From Ascochyta rabiei (taxonomy: Eukaryota; Ascomycota; Dothideomycetes; Pleosporales; Didymellaceae): DNA of 64,000 nucleotides. Shown here piece after piece: positions 32,629-45,800 of this stretch (positions are counted from its first letter, which is position 1; every line of letters begins with the position of its first letter). A program made the translations under genes and the position numbers. The stretch lies in contig NC_082425.1 in the NCBI RefSeq assembly GCF_004011695.2, positions 682,001 through 746,000 of the forward strand. Direction: 5' to 3'. The notes below the pieces were generated by a model. It did not search any database. It saw nothing but the letters and a program-made list of their open reading frames with translations, and was not told the origin of the DNA.

Positions 32629-34759
32629 CCGTGTCCGTGCGCGCAACGACCAGAGTCGCGCAACAACCAAAAACCACCTTAACACTTAAAATTAGATAAG
32701 GCTATAGAGCCACCTATAACAGCTATTATTTTATAATTTTATAGTGTAGTACTAATTAATTACTTATAAAAAAGATATACTATTTAAATTTAGCTAGTAA
32801 CTTAACATTGCGGCTACGTAATGTGGTTTTAAGTAGGGGAGCTAGGGACAGTAATAGGGGACTATAACTACTAACATTATTCCTAAGACTATATTTTTAA
32901 TACTTTTTTAGCTAGGTTACTTATAAAGCTTTCCTTTTACCCTTTTAAGGTAATTATATAGCTTTTACAGTATTAAGCTCTTGTTATTAACACTACTTTT
33001 TAGCCTCTTATTTAGCCTTCTAATTTACTATATTAGCCTTCTCCTTCTTATATACTACCTTAGCTGCCTCTTACGCTACACACTTCTCCTCCTTCTCCTT
33101 CTTCTTAACTAGCTTCTTAGCAGCTGCTACTTCCTTACTAGTAGCTTTTCTAAGCCTCTCCTCCTTCTCCTTATGTTGTCTGACTTGCTTACAGAAGCGT
33201 GCTTTATTAACCTTTCTAGGTAACTAGAACACTGCACCACTATAGTACTCCTGCTGTTACTGCAAGTCTAAGGTTTTACTCTTCTTTTTATGCTTCTTCT
33301 ACGTCTTTAGAGTCTTTTTAAGGCTATCTATCTTATACTAGAGGAGTAAGGTTTTAACTAAGATATAGTAGATTAATTATCTTATCTTTTTAATGTTATT
33401 CTTACTCTAGTTTTTAACTACACGCTGCAACAACGTCTCTATTTTAAGCTAATCCTTGTTGCTATAAATAGACAATAAGGACCTATCTAAATCTAAGCTC
33501 TCTAGTGTTTTAACAAAGTAGTAGAGGATAATGTTAGGATTAAGTAGATAGATACCTGTTGCCTTAAAGGACTTAAGTATTAGCTTTTTAGTAAAGCTAC
33601 ACATCTACGCTAGCCAGAATAGGCAGAAGAAGTCTGCTCTAGTAATAGGTGTATTATTTTAAGCCTTATAAATGTATATTATAACTGCTTTTAAGTATAC
33701 TATTAATAGAGGCTTAAACAGTACTATATTAAGCAGCTAGAGCGTTTAGGTTAAGTAAGGGGGAAGGACAGCTAGGAGGATCTTGTAGTTATTATAGTAC
33801 TTAATAAAGTCTATTATTACGTAGGATCTGTAGCTATCTAGTATTAAAAGCCTCTACTTTCTTTGTGCTTTCTTCTTAGTGTAGTAATTAAACACCTACT
33901 TAAGCCAGGTAAGGCCTATATCCCTATTTGTCCACCCTAAGAAAGATAATATAACTATTACAGAGTGTTTTCCTAGCTTAATTTTAGCTACCTAGTCTAA
34001 TTTAATACTAGCGTTAGCTAACTTATAGATAATGCCTAGTAGTAGTACTATCCTATTACTACACACACACACGCTATAAGCGTCTACTAAGCTTAGTTAC
34101 TATCCTAGATAGATGCTTTAATCTCTCTCTTTATCTATATACGCTTACTAAACACGTGTTTTATTCTACCTATAATACTAATTATAAAGCCCTTCTTATC
34201 TATATTATATATGTAGTAACCCTTAATAGAGTATTTAGAGATTTTATGCTGTAGTAGGTTAAAGTAGAGCGTATATTTATTATAGGAATTAGTATTATAA
34301 TATAGTTAATCTATCCTAGTAGAGTAACAAAAGATAAGATAGATAGAGTACTTGTTAATAAAGCAGGTAACCTAGCTCTTACTAACTGGATTTTGAGCTA
34401 CTAGCAACGCGAAATTCTGGATTATCTCTCTAGTAGGTGGTAAGTAACAAGTACTAAGTAACTCTATGTACTTTATAAGCTCTATCTCCTGTTATAGCGT
34501 TAAACGTTGCTAGTTAATATCCTTAGTCTCCTAGGAGTCCTAAACGTGCTTGTGTCTCTAAGCTAGAGTTACGCAGTTAATGCTAAACCTGGTAGCAAAA
34601 TGCTAATATACAAGTTTTTTGCCTAGTTTAAGCACATTAATTACTGTAAGCGCTTTATTAATAGCTGCTATAGTTGTTAAGTTATAACGCGTTAAAGTAT
34701 AGTGTAGTTGTAATAATTCAGTTGTTGCGCGACTCCGGTTGTTGCGCGCACGGACACGG
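32629..34759 (-). mobile_element. RIP-degraded pogo-like DNA transposon, copy 1 (2131 bp)
   Basis: The element is flanked by TA on both sides (32627-32628 and 34760-34761), the target duplication of Tc1/mariner-pogo elements. Its ends are inverted repeats of about 40 bp beginning CCGTGTCCGTGCGCGCAAC, each with a short internal repeat of GCGCAACAACC type. The body is very AT-rich. On the minus strand, pieces of a DDE transposase remain, interrupted by dozens of stops at positions that would be Gln or Trp. They include NIDKKGF, SSLGXTNRDIGLTWL, RRLLILDSY, ILPPYLTXTLXLLNIVLFKP and LILKSFKATGIY, where X marks a stop. That fits the CENP-B-linked DDE_1 family, and the transition-type damage fits RIP. 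Not autonomous now. Ends 247 bp before the pectate lyase ATG. Confidence 0.88.
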
Positions 34760-35006
34760 TAACGCGTTTGTGATTGGCGGAGGATTCGACCTCAGACATA
34801 CAACATTCATTTCGAAATGAAAGGGCAAGCCCGACCGCTGTTCTCTACTACATTGAGCACGATGTTTCCTCTGAACTAGGAGATGTCCCGAGTCGCGGTG
34901 GAACACGTGGGATCGGCACATCGACCCTTTATACAGGTGCTACAAGACTACATGTGCGTGTCGCACTCAACCATCATACCTCACAATCTCTACAACGTCG
35001 TTCACT

Positions 35007-36215
35007 ATGCAATTATGCTATTGCTTACCACTAGTTATCAGCACAGCATCCGCCCTCGCATTCCCCGGCGCCGAAGGCTTCGGTAAAGATGCTGTTGGCG
35101 GCCGCAACGGCAAAGTTTATGTCGTCTCCAACCTGAACGACTCCGGCACTGGTTCTCTTCGCGATGCAGTCTCGCAGCCTGATCGTATTGTTGTTTTCCA
35201 GACCGGTGGTCTCATCAAGATCAAAGAACGCATTGTCGTATCCAAGCGCGTCAGTATCCTTGGTCAGACCGCACCAGGCGACAGCATCACAGTCTACGGA
35301 AACGGTTGGTCGTTTTCAAATGCAGACGATGCTGTTGTACGATACATTCGCATCCGTATGGGCAAAGGCGGGTCAAGCGGCAAAGACGCAGCCGGCATCG
35401 CCGAGGGCAAGAACATGATTTTCGACCACATCAGCGTATCCTGGGGCCGCGATGAGACCTTCTCCATCAACGGCGCAGCCGCCAACATCACAATTCAAAA
35501 CAGCATCATCTCGCAGGGTCTGCAGACTCACAGCTGCGGTGGCCTTATGCAAACCGAACTCGACAACGGTGTCAGTCTCTTCAGAAACTTGTACATCGAC
35601 AACAAGACACGTAACCCAAAGGTCAAAGGCACCAATGACTTCATCAACAATGTCGTGTACAACTGGGGTGGAGGCGGCGGTTACATTGCTGGTGGTGATT
35701 CATCTGGCGAGTCAGAGGCCAACATCATCGGCAACTATTTCATCAGTGGTCCCAGCACGAGTGTCACTGCTTTCACGCGCGGCAATGCGAACTTCAGAGG
35801 CTATGTTGAGAAAAACTTCTACGATTCTGATAAAGACGGTGATTTGAGTGGTACAGAACTAGGCTTAGCAAGCTCGAACTACGGCGGTATGGCGATACAG
35901 ACGGCAAGATTTGCCCATCCGGCACCCGAGACGATCTTGTCCGCCGCTGATGCGTTGACCTATGTTCAGTCATCTGTTGGCGCGAGCAAGGTACGCGATT
36001 CTGTCGACGAACGTCTCATTACGGAGTTGAAGAGTTACGGCAAGACTGGACAGTTGATCAGCGATGAGACTGCAAGTCCGATGAACGGGCCTGGGACAAT
36101 TGCCGAAGGCACACCATGGACCGATGCCAATGGCAATGGTATTCCTGACGATGTTGAAGATAAATTCGACAACGTAGAAGATTGGGCCAATTCACTTGTA
36201 TCAAGTGACTATTAA
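35007..36215 (+). CDS. Secreted pectate lyase (PL1), 402 aa, with EF-hand-like loops
   Basis: A single exon with a signal peptide (MQLCYCLPLVISTASA). The mature start AFPGAEGFGKDAVGGR is characteristic of a PL1 subgroup. The beta-helix core contains NLNDSGTGSLRDAV, RIVVFQTGGLI, ILGQTAPGDSITVYG, DDAVVRYIRIRMG, NMIFDHISVSWGRDETFSIN and NNVVYNWGGGGGYIAGG. These cover the calcium-site Asp positions and the region of the catalytic Arg. The enzyme cleaves de-esterified pectin by beta-elimination outside the cell. Residues 273-284 (DSDKDGDLSGTE) and 373-384 (DANGNGIPDDVE) match the 12-residue EF-hand loop spacing, so extra calcium binding is likely. The start codon is 247 bp after the end of a degraded transposon, but the coding sequence shows no RIP-type stops. 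Confidence 0.94.
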   Translation: MQLCYCLPLVISTASALAFPGAEGFGKDAVGGRNGKVYVVSNLNDSGTGSLRDAVSQPDRIVVFQTGGLIKIKERIVVSKRVSILGQTAPGDSITVYGNGWSFSNADDAVVRYIRIRMGKGGSSGKDAAGIAEGKNMIFDHISVSWGRDETFSINGAAANITIQNSIISQGLQTHSCGGLMQTELDNGVSLFRNLYIDNKTRNPKVKGTNDFINNVVYNWGGGGGYIAGGDSSGESEANIIGNYFISGPSTSVTAFTRGNANFRGYVEKNFYDSDKDGDLSGTELGLASSNYGGMAIQTARFAHPAPETILSAADALTYVQSSVGASKVRDSVDERLITELKSYGKTGQLISDETASPMNGPGTIAEGTPWTDANGNGIPDDVEDKFDNVEDWANSLVSSDY

Positions 36216-36640
36216 CATACAAATCGTTCGAACCTAGTTTTCAATATATTCGTGTGGCTCCTTGTTTATTCATGTTGAATTTGTCTCAAGCCCCGTCTTG
36301 CGAATTTCTTCGTTCAAAAACCGGGACCACAATTCGGAGTTACAAAGCAACGTCTCGCGTCACCGAACCGTTCACTCATGTTATGCTCAAAGATGCTTCG
36401 AAGCAAAGTATTTTGCCATTGATCGTTTCTGGATCGTATATTTCATTTCTGAGAATAGGTGGGACTTTGCAAGTATCCGACTTGAACAACTACCACAGAA
36501 CGATGCTGCTTTAAGCTGAAGACAAAGTTGAGCTACCTGGAAACAAACAGGATCTTAAGATATGCTTTAGCGAAAGTATCGAAGAAAAACCGGGCACGCA
36601 AACAGACAACCCTTGATCACCTACGGCCTATGAAACTGCT
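36216..36640. other. Convergent 3' region between pectate lyase and cutinase
   Basis: It should hold both 3' untranslated regions. No gene recognised. Confidence 0.55.
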
Positions 36641-38857
<2,217 letters not shown>

Positions 38858-40802
38858 TCATGTCTTCCTCTTCCTCAACGCCTCAAATTTCGACGTGACA
38901 GACGCCGTCTCTTCAGCACCATACCTGCCCTGCTCGATCAGCCACCCCCCTTCTGCATGTCTTGCATCAACAATTCTTTTTCGAGTTTTCATGTGGACTG
39001 CTGTTCTCAAACTCTTGGCGATGCCAGCACTCGTATAGCTCACGAGACCGAACATGCCAGCACCGGTCTTGGTCGTCATGTTCACCAGTCCCTTGCCTAG
39101 TCCTTTAGCAGCGCCTTTCGTCCCTTCCTCTTGAGCACCCTGATATGGCTTCATAATCACGTCGCTAAAACCGTCAATGAAGCCCCATGCAAACGTTTTG
39201 CCAGCGACTGTTGCACCGCTCTTGATATCGGCTACTGGGCCGTGGTCCCGAATGGTGTCGCCGTAAGCCCAAGGCACGTTTTTCAGGCCGTCTGTCAATG
39301 CAAGAGGTATGTCGACAGTCATGCTTTTCAGTGCCTTCGGCGCAAACATCGCAATGCTCGTGCTGGATGCACCCGCTAGCTGACCAGCAGATTTTAGCTT
39401 GCGTTTGATTGACAAAGGATTTCTGGAACCATCTAAAAACGTCTTGCCTGTATCTGCGGTCGTGGTTTTGCTGTTGGTTGTCTCCAAAGCTTCCATACTT
39501 GACTGTTCGTAGGCTCTTCTGTCGCGGTCATCTCGATACTCAGTGTATGGCTTGGTGAAAGTGCCCGTCACGCATGCTCCTAGGTCGACTGCTGTAGCCA
39601 CTAACGATGAAGCAACCCCTGATATAGGGTCCCATCGGCGCTGCTCTATGAAGACTGGTTTGCTGTGGTATCTGAGTTACATCAATATCATCCATATCGA
39701 CAAGAATAAGATATGAAGCGGTGAAGCTTACAATTCAACGTGCTTCAAGTCCTTGAAGCCACCTCTGGATATCAACTCTGTCGCAAGCGAGGAGAGGTTT
39801 CTGTTCTCCATGTTCTTTCTGAATTGGAACGATGCTGGTAAGTGTGGAATTAGGTCGCATGTCATCTGCTCGATTGGCAGGTTCTGATGAAACGACTTGA
39901 CAGCGGCTTCTACCCCACTTTCAGCCTACATTTTCTGAGAGATAGCGGCTGCTGATATAGCTGCTTCCTTTTAGAGACAGTATCTAAGAGTTTGCGATAA
40001 AGTTCCAGCCGTCAGCTCTTTTTGTGGTATGGGCATCGGGCCCGTCCCTGCTGCAGCACACATCTTGCCCCAGAGCGGCTGGCTGTAAATTTGTCAGTTA
40101 ATGGAACATTCATACGGGTCTTCTGATTTACTGACTCTCTAAAGAAAGGTACGATTGTTGTCGGCCTGCTGTTTTGCAGACTCATGCTGAAACAACCATT
40201 AATGGGGACAGTCATCGATGAACATCACATCTGTATGTGACTCGCTATTGGATCCTAATTCCGACCATCCTTTGGAGACGATAGCTCGGAAACCGTTCAA
40301 TTTCACGGCCTTTATGATTGCAGCATCTATCCTCTGTGGATCCTCAAGCACGATGCTTCCAAATCCAATATAGACTGGTGGCGGCCCGTTCTGTATGAAT
40401 GACCAAAGCTCAGTCGTCGGCTCGTAGTTAGGAGTATCCCTGAAGAAGAAACCGCAGATATCGATGTATAATGGCCAATCCTCTGGTTTTGGTACGAGGG
40501 CAGGAGACCAGCAGTAGGTAAGTTGAAGTCACCGAATACATTGTAGGTCGCGATTTGAACGCGATGCCCATATCTGCGAAACTCGTGTCCCAGTGTGATG
40601 AGCGGTTGAACATCACCCCGGCTACCTACAATCTGAATGACGAAATTCAATTTGATAGGGAAGGTATTCGCATTTCCTGTCGCTTGTGAATCTGAATACA
40701 CTGGCGGTGCTTCGTCAAGTACATCCTTTAGCGGAGCTGCGTAGAGAGCTGAAAGCGATTGCACTAATCTCGAATCGAGGTCGATATCAATGAGTCCGTC
40801 AT
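38858..40802 (-). pseudogene. Decayed sterol-type UDP-glucosyltransferase
   Basis: Pieces of a fungal GT1 UDP-glucose:sterol glucosyltransferase-like protein lie in order on the minus strand. They are [13 protein letters not shown], then [20 protein letters not shown] and [17 protein letters not shown] (the N-terminal GT28-type domain), then a gap. [20 protein letters not shown] and VMFIDDCPH follow, then a stop, NSRPTTIVPFF and LWGKMCAAAGTGPMPIPQKEL. Two more stops (RYCL-stop-KEAAIS and SQKM-stop-AESGVE) precede NLPIEQMTCDL and SFQFRKN. A normal intron with a GTAAGC donor near 39730 then leads into an open C-terminal exon ending at 38858. The HHGGAGT nucleotide-binding segment is missing and about 300 residues are deleted or scrambled. 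The C-terminal 248 codons remain open, but enzyme activity is impossible. Confidence 0.82.
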
Positions 40803-41601
40803 CTGTGGCTTGGTTGGTGTTGTGAGCGATATTGAAGCCAGATTTGCTAATGTATCAATGAGGCTTGCAATAGCTCTATCCAATATGTATGATGATTCGG
40901 CTGATGATGGGCGTTCTGGGAGTGTAGTGCCTTTGTTCAGCGTCTCATCTTCGTACTTGTGCGGCCATATTGATTGAGATGGATCTTTTGCCAGCGAGGT
41001 ATCACGGGAAAGCCAAGAAGATTCTGAATGGTTTTTTCCCCTCATCATCTTGGATCCAATTTGTTGGGAATTTGTGGACTTTGGAACTGAAGCAAAGGGA
41101 GTCGCGGAATTTCAACCTTGATGTTGATATGGGGACGTGATATGATTCGGGGCACTGCAAACGCGTGTCGATGTTTGGGCTGCGAACAGCCACATACCAA
41201 AACAGGTGCAGGAAGAACTGCTGCGTCAACTGATCTCATCAGGTCTTAGTCAATTCCGTATCTCGTAAATCGCATCTTATTACCCATTCGCTTCAGTGCG
41301 ACTTGGGCGACGCTTTGAAATCCTGTATCATTTTCGCCAGCATTTCGGAGCTGTATTCCTAGGTTGTACTTGATCATCTCAAGTTCGGGTCAAATTAAGT
41401 GTGTGCATTAGCTTTGACGTTGTAGACTCATCTGGTTCCTCACACCTCATAGATGTCAGATCTGATCCTGGGGTGCAAATAGCGTTTTGAATACACTCAA
41501 GTAAAAGTCGAAACCCCGCTGACGCTTTGAGAGCAATACCCGGTCATCATTTTGTCCCTTATTGCGTACGGCAGCGTTCTTCACTTCGAGTGCTACCAGG
41601 C
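40803..41601. other. No intact gene; possible remains of the glucosyltransferase N-terminus
   Basis: Short minus-strand frames could be further decayed glucosyltransferase sequence or its promoter. The 3' flank of the Zn2Cys6 gene lies at the right end. Confidence 0.4.
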
Positions 41602-42873
41602 TCAAAGGAGTCCCACAGCTTGCCTCGGCCAATCCATCCACGAACTCCAATATGGTCCCAAACACTCATCGACCGTGCCGATAATGCTTCTTCCACAGCC
41701 TTCCGCCCACCAGAAATCGTTCAACTGATGAAGCAAGACACCGTAAAATGCGAAAACTATCAAAGCAGGTGGTTGTCGCTGCTGCAACAGAACCAGATAC
41801 TTTTCTGGGGCATTGAAGATCCAGATGAACGGCCCAGAACAAAATCTATTATATCCCCAAGACGCTTCACTAGAGTTTTGCACTGTGAGGAACTGAGCCA
41901 TCCACGCACTGCACTTCAGTAAGGCACGCAACGTTTCGTTGTAAACCTCGGCGTGCTCATCTGTGGCCCAGATCTCTTTTGTCCGCACAAGGCGATCATT
42001 GTAAGTGCTAGCGTGAAGGTCGTCCGTGGGATCCAGATCAGTGAAATTGTGAAGCTCAAGAAAGGAGCTGAGCGATCCTTCTCGGACGTATTGGTAAACA
42101 GACTGCAGCACAGTGGCAGTGCCACGAACAAGCGGTATCCATTCACCGCCCAATGTCCGATTTGTTCGAAGTTTTGGGTCAGTGAGTTCCTCTTCAAACA
42201 TATGGCTGAAAGAAATAAAGGCGTAAAGGAAAGTCAACGCTGCGTTTGCAAAGAGAGCGTTACAATTCGCAGGGCCAATATTCTGGAGGTCTTCCGTGAA
42301 TCCGTCGAGCGCCTTGCTGCGATGTTCTCCCGCGACGAGTAAGAAATGACCCCTGTCGGAAGGATTTGTGTAGGCAATGTGTAAAGCCGAGATGCTGAGG
42401 ACGCTGTGGATTACGTGTTGATGTTTGAATCCAATTGATGGTATGACTGAATGCCAGAAATGATTGAGATCGTGCGTATTGAGTATACTGCAACCCGCGA
42501 CTGTCGCCCAGTGATGTAACAGAGCCATGTCGCTCATCTCGAAGAGATTTTTTGGTACGCCGTCAGCCGCTTTGACAAGGTTCGGAAATATCTCAACAGA
42601 GTCATCTTGCCCAACAAATTGCCGTGAGGAGTTTGACTGTGGTGAAAAATTCTCGACTGATGATGTCTCGCTGGTAGCGGTCGAGGTCGGACGGTAAGCG
42701 CAAGCTATGTTATGGCGTACGCAGTGCAAACACTGGGGCTTCTCTTCGTCACACTGGATAGCTAATGTCAGAGTCGGCTTGGCAGATATTGTTAGAGTAC
42801 GTACTTTGATACGCCGGCGCTTACACTCTGCGCATCCGCCTTGTGACTTTCAATGCGCACGTCGCTTGTTCAT
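41602..42873 (-). pseudogene. Zn2Cys6 transcription factor with a premature stop at codon 8
   Basis: On the minus strand, exon 1 is 42873-42805 and exon 2 is 42753-41602. The 51 bp phase-0 intron (donor GTACGT, acceptor ATCCAG) splits the zinc cluster. The joined cluster CAECKRRRIKCDEEKPQC then LHC...C has the canonical C-x2-C-x6-C-x6-C-x2-C-x6-C spacing. A fungal regulator middle region follows (MALLHHWATVAG, HVIHSVLSISALHIAY, GEHRSKAL, VDECLGPYWSSWMDWP), ending naturally at VGLL. The only defect is a TGA at 42852-42850, after MNKRRAH and just before KSQGGC. The rest, about 400 codons, is open. The ATG lies 20 bp from the second transposon copy. Another possibility is that a true first exon lay upstream and was cut off by the insertion. 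The targets are unknown; genes nearby suggest a local pathway. Confidence 0.75.
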
Positions 42874-42893
42874 AGACAGTTGTCAGTTAGTTA

Positions 42894-45800
42894 CCGTGTC
42901 CGTGCGCGCAACAACCGGAGTCGCGCAACAACCGAAAACCACCTTAACGCTTAAAATTAGATAAGGCTATAGAGCCACCTACAACAGCTATTATTTTATA
43001 ATTATATAGTGTAGTACTAATTAATTACTTATAAAAAAGATGTACTATTTAAATTTAGCTAGTAACTTAATATTGCGGCTACGTAATGTGGTTTTAAGTA
43101 GGAGAGCTAGGGACAGCAATAGGGGACTACAACTACTAATATTATCCCTAGGACTATGTTTTTAACGCTTTTTTAGCTAGGTTGCTTATAAAGCTTTCCT
43201 TTTACCCTTTTAAGGTAATTATATAGCTTTTGTAGCATTAAGCTCTTATTATTAATACTGCTTTTTAGCCTCCTGTTTAGCCTTCTAATTTACTGTAACG
43301 TACTCCACAGGTGAGCGGATCAAACAGGTGAGCGGATCACTCTGCCAAGACCACACCAAACCTCCACCTTACCACGCAATGCCTTAACAACAACATTAAT
43401 CTACGCCCTTAAGAGAAGCTGCGATACAGCTTACGCTCTAGGCAATTAAACAAGACGTAATGCTTACTATGTAACGCGCTGCAGCTATATATAACACACC
43501 TTATAGTACACTACACACTTAATATACAGGATAACCTACACAAGCTAATTATATGCCAGTTTAACAGATTATAGACCAGACTAAGGAGGACATAATTACT
43601 AAGTACATCCTTAAGCTAGATGCACAAGGATTTGCCCCTTAGCTGGCTGCTGTAGCTAATATAGCTAATTCTTTACGTGCTAAGCACAATATAGGCCATA
43701 TTAGTATAAACTGGCCTAACACGTTTATTAAGCGCTGCCCTAACCTTAAAGTAAGGTTTAATTGCAAGTACAACTACAAGAGAGCCCTCTGTAAGGATCT
43801 AGAGATTATTAGGGGCTAGTTTAGGCTTATAGCGAATGTTAAAGCTAAGTATAGCATCTAGAACAATAACACGTACAACTTTAATAAGACAGGCTTTATA
43901 ATAGGCTAGATATTAACAGGAGTAGTTGTTACAGGCTTAGAGCGTTAAGGACAGCTAAAGGCAGCGCAGCAGGGTAATTAAGAGTAGACAACGGTTATAT
44001 AGGGCATTAATGGCACAGGGTAGGCTATTCTACCCTTTATTATCTTTAAAGGCTGCAACCACCTCTCTGCCTGGTACAAAGAGGACAATCTGCCCTATAA
44101 CTGGGTTATTGGAGTCTCTAAGAACAGATGGACTACTAACAAGCTTGGTCTAGACTGGTTAAAGCACTTTAATGCCTATACAAAGACGCGCACCTAAGGA
44201 GTACACTAGCTGCTCCTTATTAACAGCCACAAGAGCTACAACTCCCTTAACTTCTAACAATACTGTAAGGAAGCAAAGATTGTTATACTATATATACCTC
44301 TACACTTATCTTACTTCTTATAACTACTAGATATAGGTTGTTTTGCCCCTCTAAAGAAGGCATATAGGCGCTAAGCTAAGAATCTTATGTATAACTACAT
44401 TACTTATATTACTAAAACTAAGTTCCTACTATGCTTTATAGACGCCTATAAGGAGACATTTACTTCTAGCAATATCTAAGAAGGCTTCTAAGGCGCTAGA
44501 ATAGTCCCCCTTGACCTAGAACAGGTTATAATAGGTCTTGATGTCCGCCTACGTACCCTACCGCTACCTACTGTAGAAGATAAGCCCTAGCAGTCCTAAA
44601 CCCTAAGCACTACCCTGCAATTAGGGTCGCAATTAACGCTGGTTTAAGAGAGGATTTAAAGGCATGCAAGCAGCTTACTAACTTTAATAGTTAAGGCCTT
44701 TAAAAAGCTTGCTAAAGGCGCAGCTATAGTAGCGCATAAGCTAGTGTTAGCTTAAAGGGAGATTACTAGGCTTTAAGCAGCAAATAAGGCTGCTATGCGA
44801 CGTAAATTGTATAAAAGAAAGCAATTACAGCAGGAGAGAGTCCTAACAGCTAAGGAAGGCCTTTAATTAACTACTCTAACTAAGTTTGGGGCGCGTAGTA
44901 ATAGTAAGAAGGCAAAGAAGCAAGTGCGTGCTAAAGGAGGGGAAGTAACCTAAAGACGCTGTACAAAGTGTTACAATATTAGACATAACTTACATACATG
45001 TAAGAAGGCTATAGAAGATGTTTCTAAATAATATTATGTACTGCACTACTGTATACAAGGCCAAAGTGGGCTAATGCAAGCTATAATAGGGTAGAAATTT
45101 GGTGTGGTCTTGGCAGAGTGATCCGCTCACCCGTTTGATCCGCTCACCTGTGGAGTACGTTATTAGCCTTCTTCTTCTTATGCACTACCTTAGCTGCCTC
45201 TTACGCTACACGCCTCTCCTCCTTCTTCTTCTCCTTAACTAGCTTCTTAGCAGCTGCTACTTCTTTACTAGTAGCTTTTCTAAGCCTCTCCTCCTTCTTC
45301 TTACGTTGTCTGACTTGCTTATAGAAGCATGCTTTGTTAACCTTTCTAGGTAACTAGAACACTGCACTACTATAGTACTCCTACTGTTACTATAAGTCTA
45401 AGGTTTTACTCTTCTTTTTGTACTTCTTCTGCGTCTTTAGAGTCTTTTTAAGGCTATCTATCTTATACTAGAGGAGTAAGGTTTTAACTAAGATATAGTA
45501 GATTAATTGTCTTATCTTTTTAATATTACTCTTACTCTAGTTTTTAACTACACGCTGCAACAACGTCTCTATTTTAAGCTAATCCTTATTGCTATAAACA
45601 GATAATAAGGACCTATCTAAATCTAAGCTCTCTAGTGTTTTAATAAAGTAGTAGAGGATAATGTTAGGATTAAGTAGATAGATACCTATTGCCTTAAAGG
45701 ACTTAAGTATTAGCTTTTTAGTAAAGCTACACATCTACGCTAGCCAGAATAGGCAGAAGAAGTCTGCTCTAGTAATAGGTACGTTATTTTAAGCCTTATA

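Noticed and set aside
32629..34759. Possibility that the AT-rich block is a centromere or mitochondrial insertion
   Set aside because: Inverted terminal repeats, TA duplications and DDE transposase remnants identify it as a transposon.
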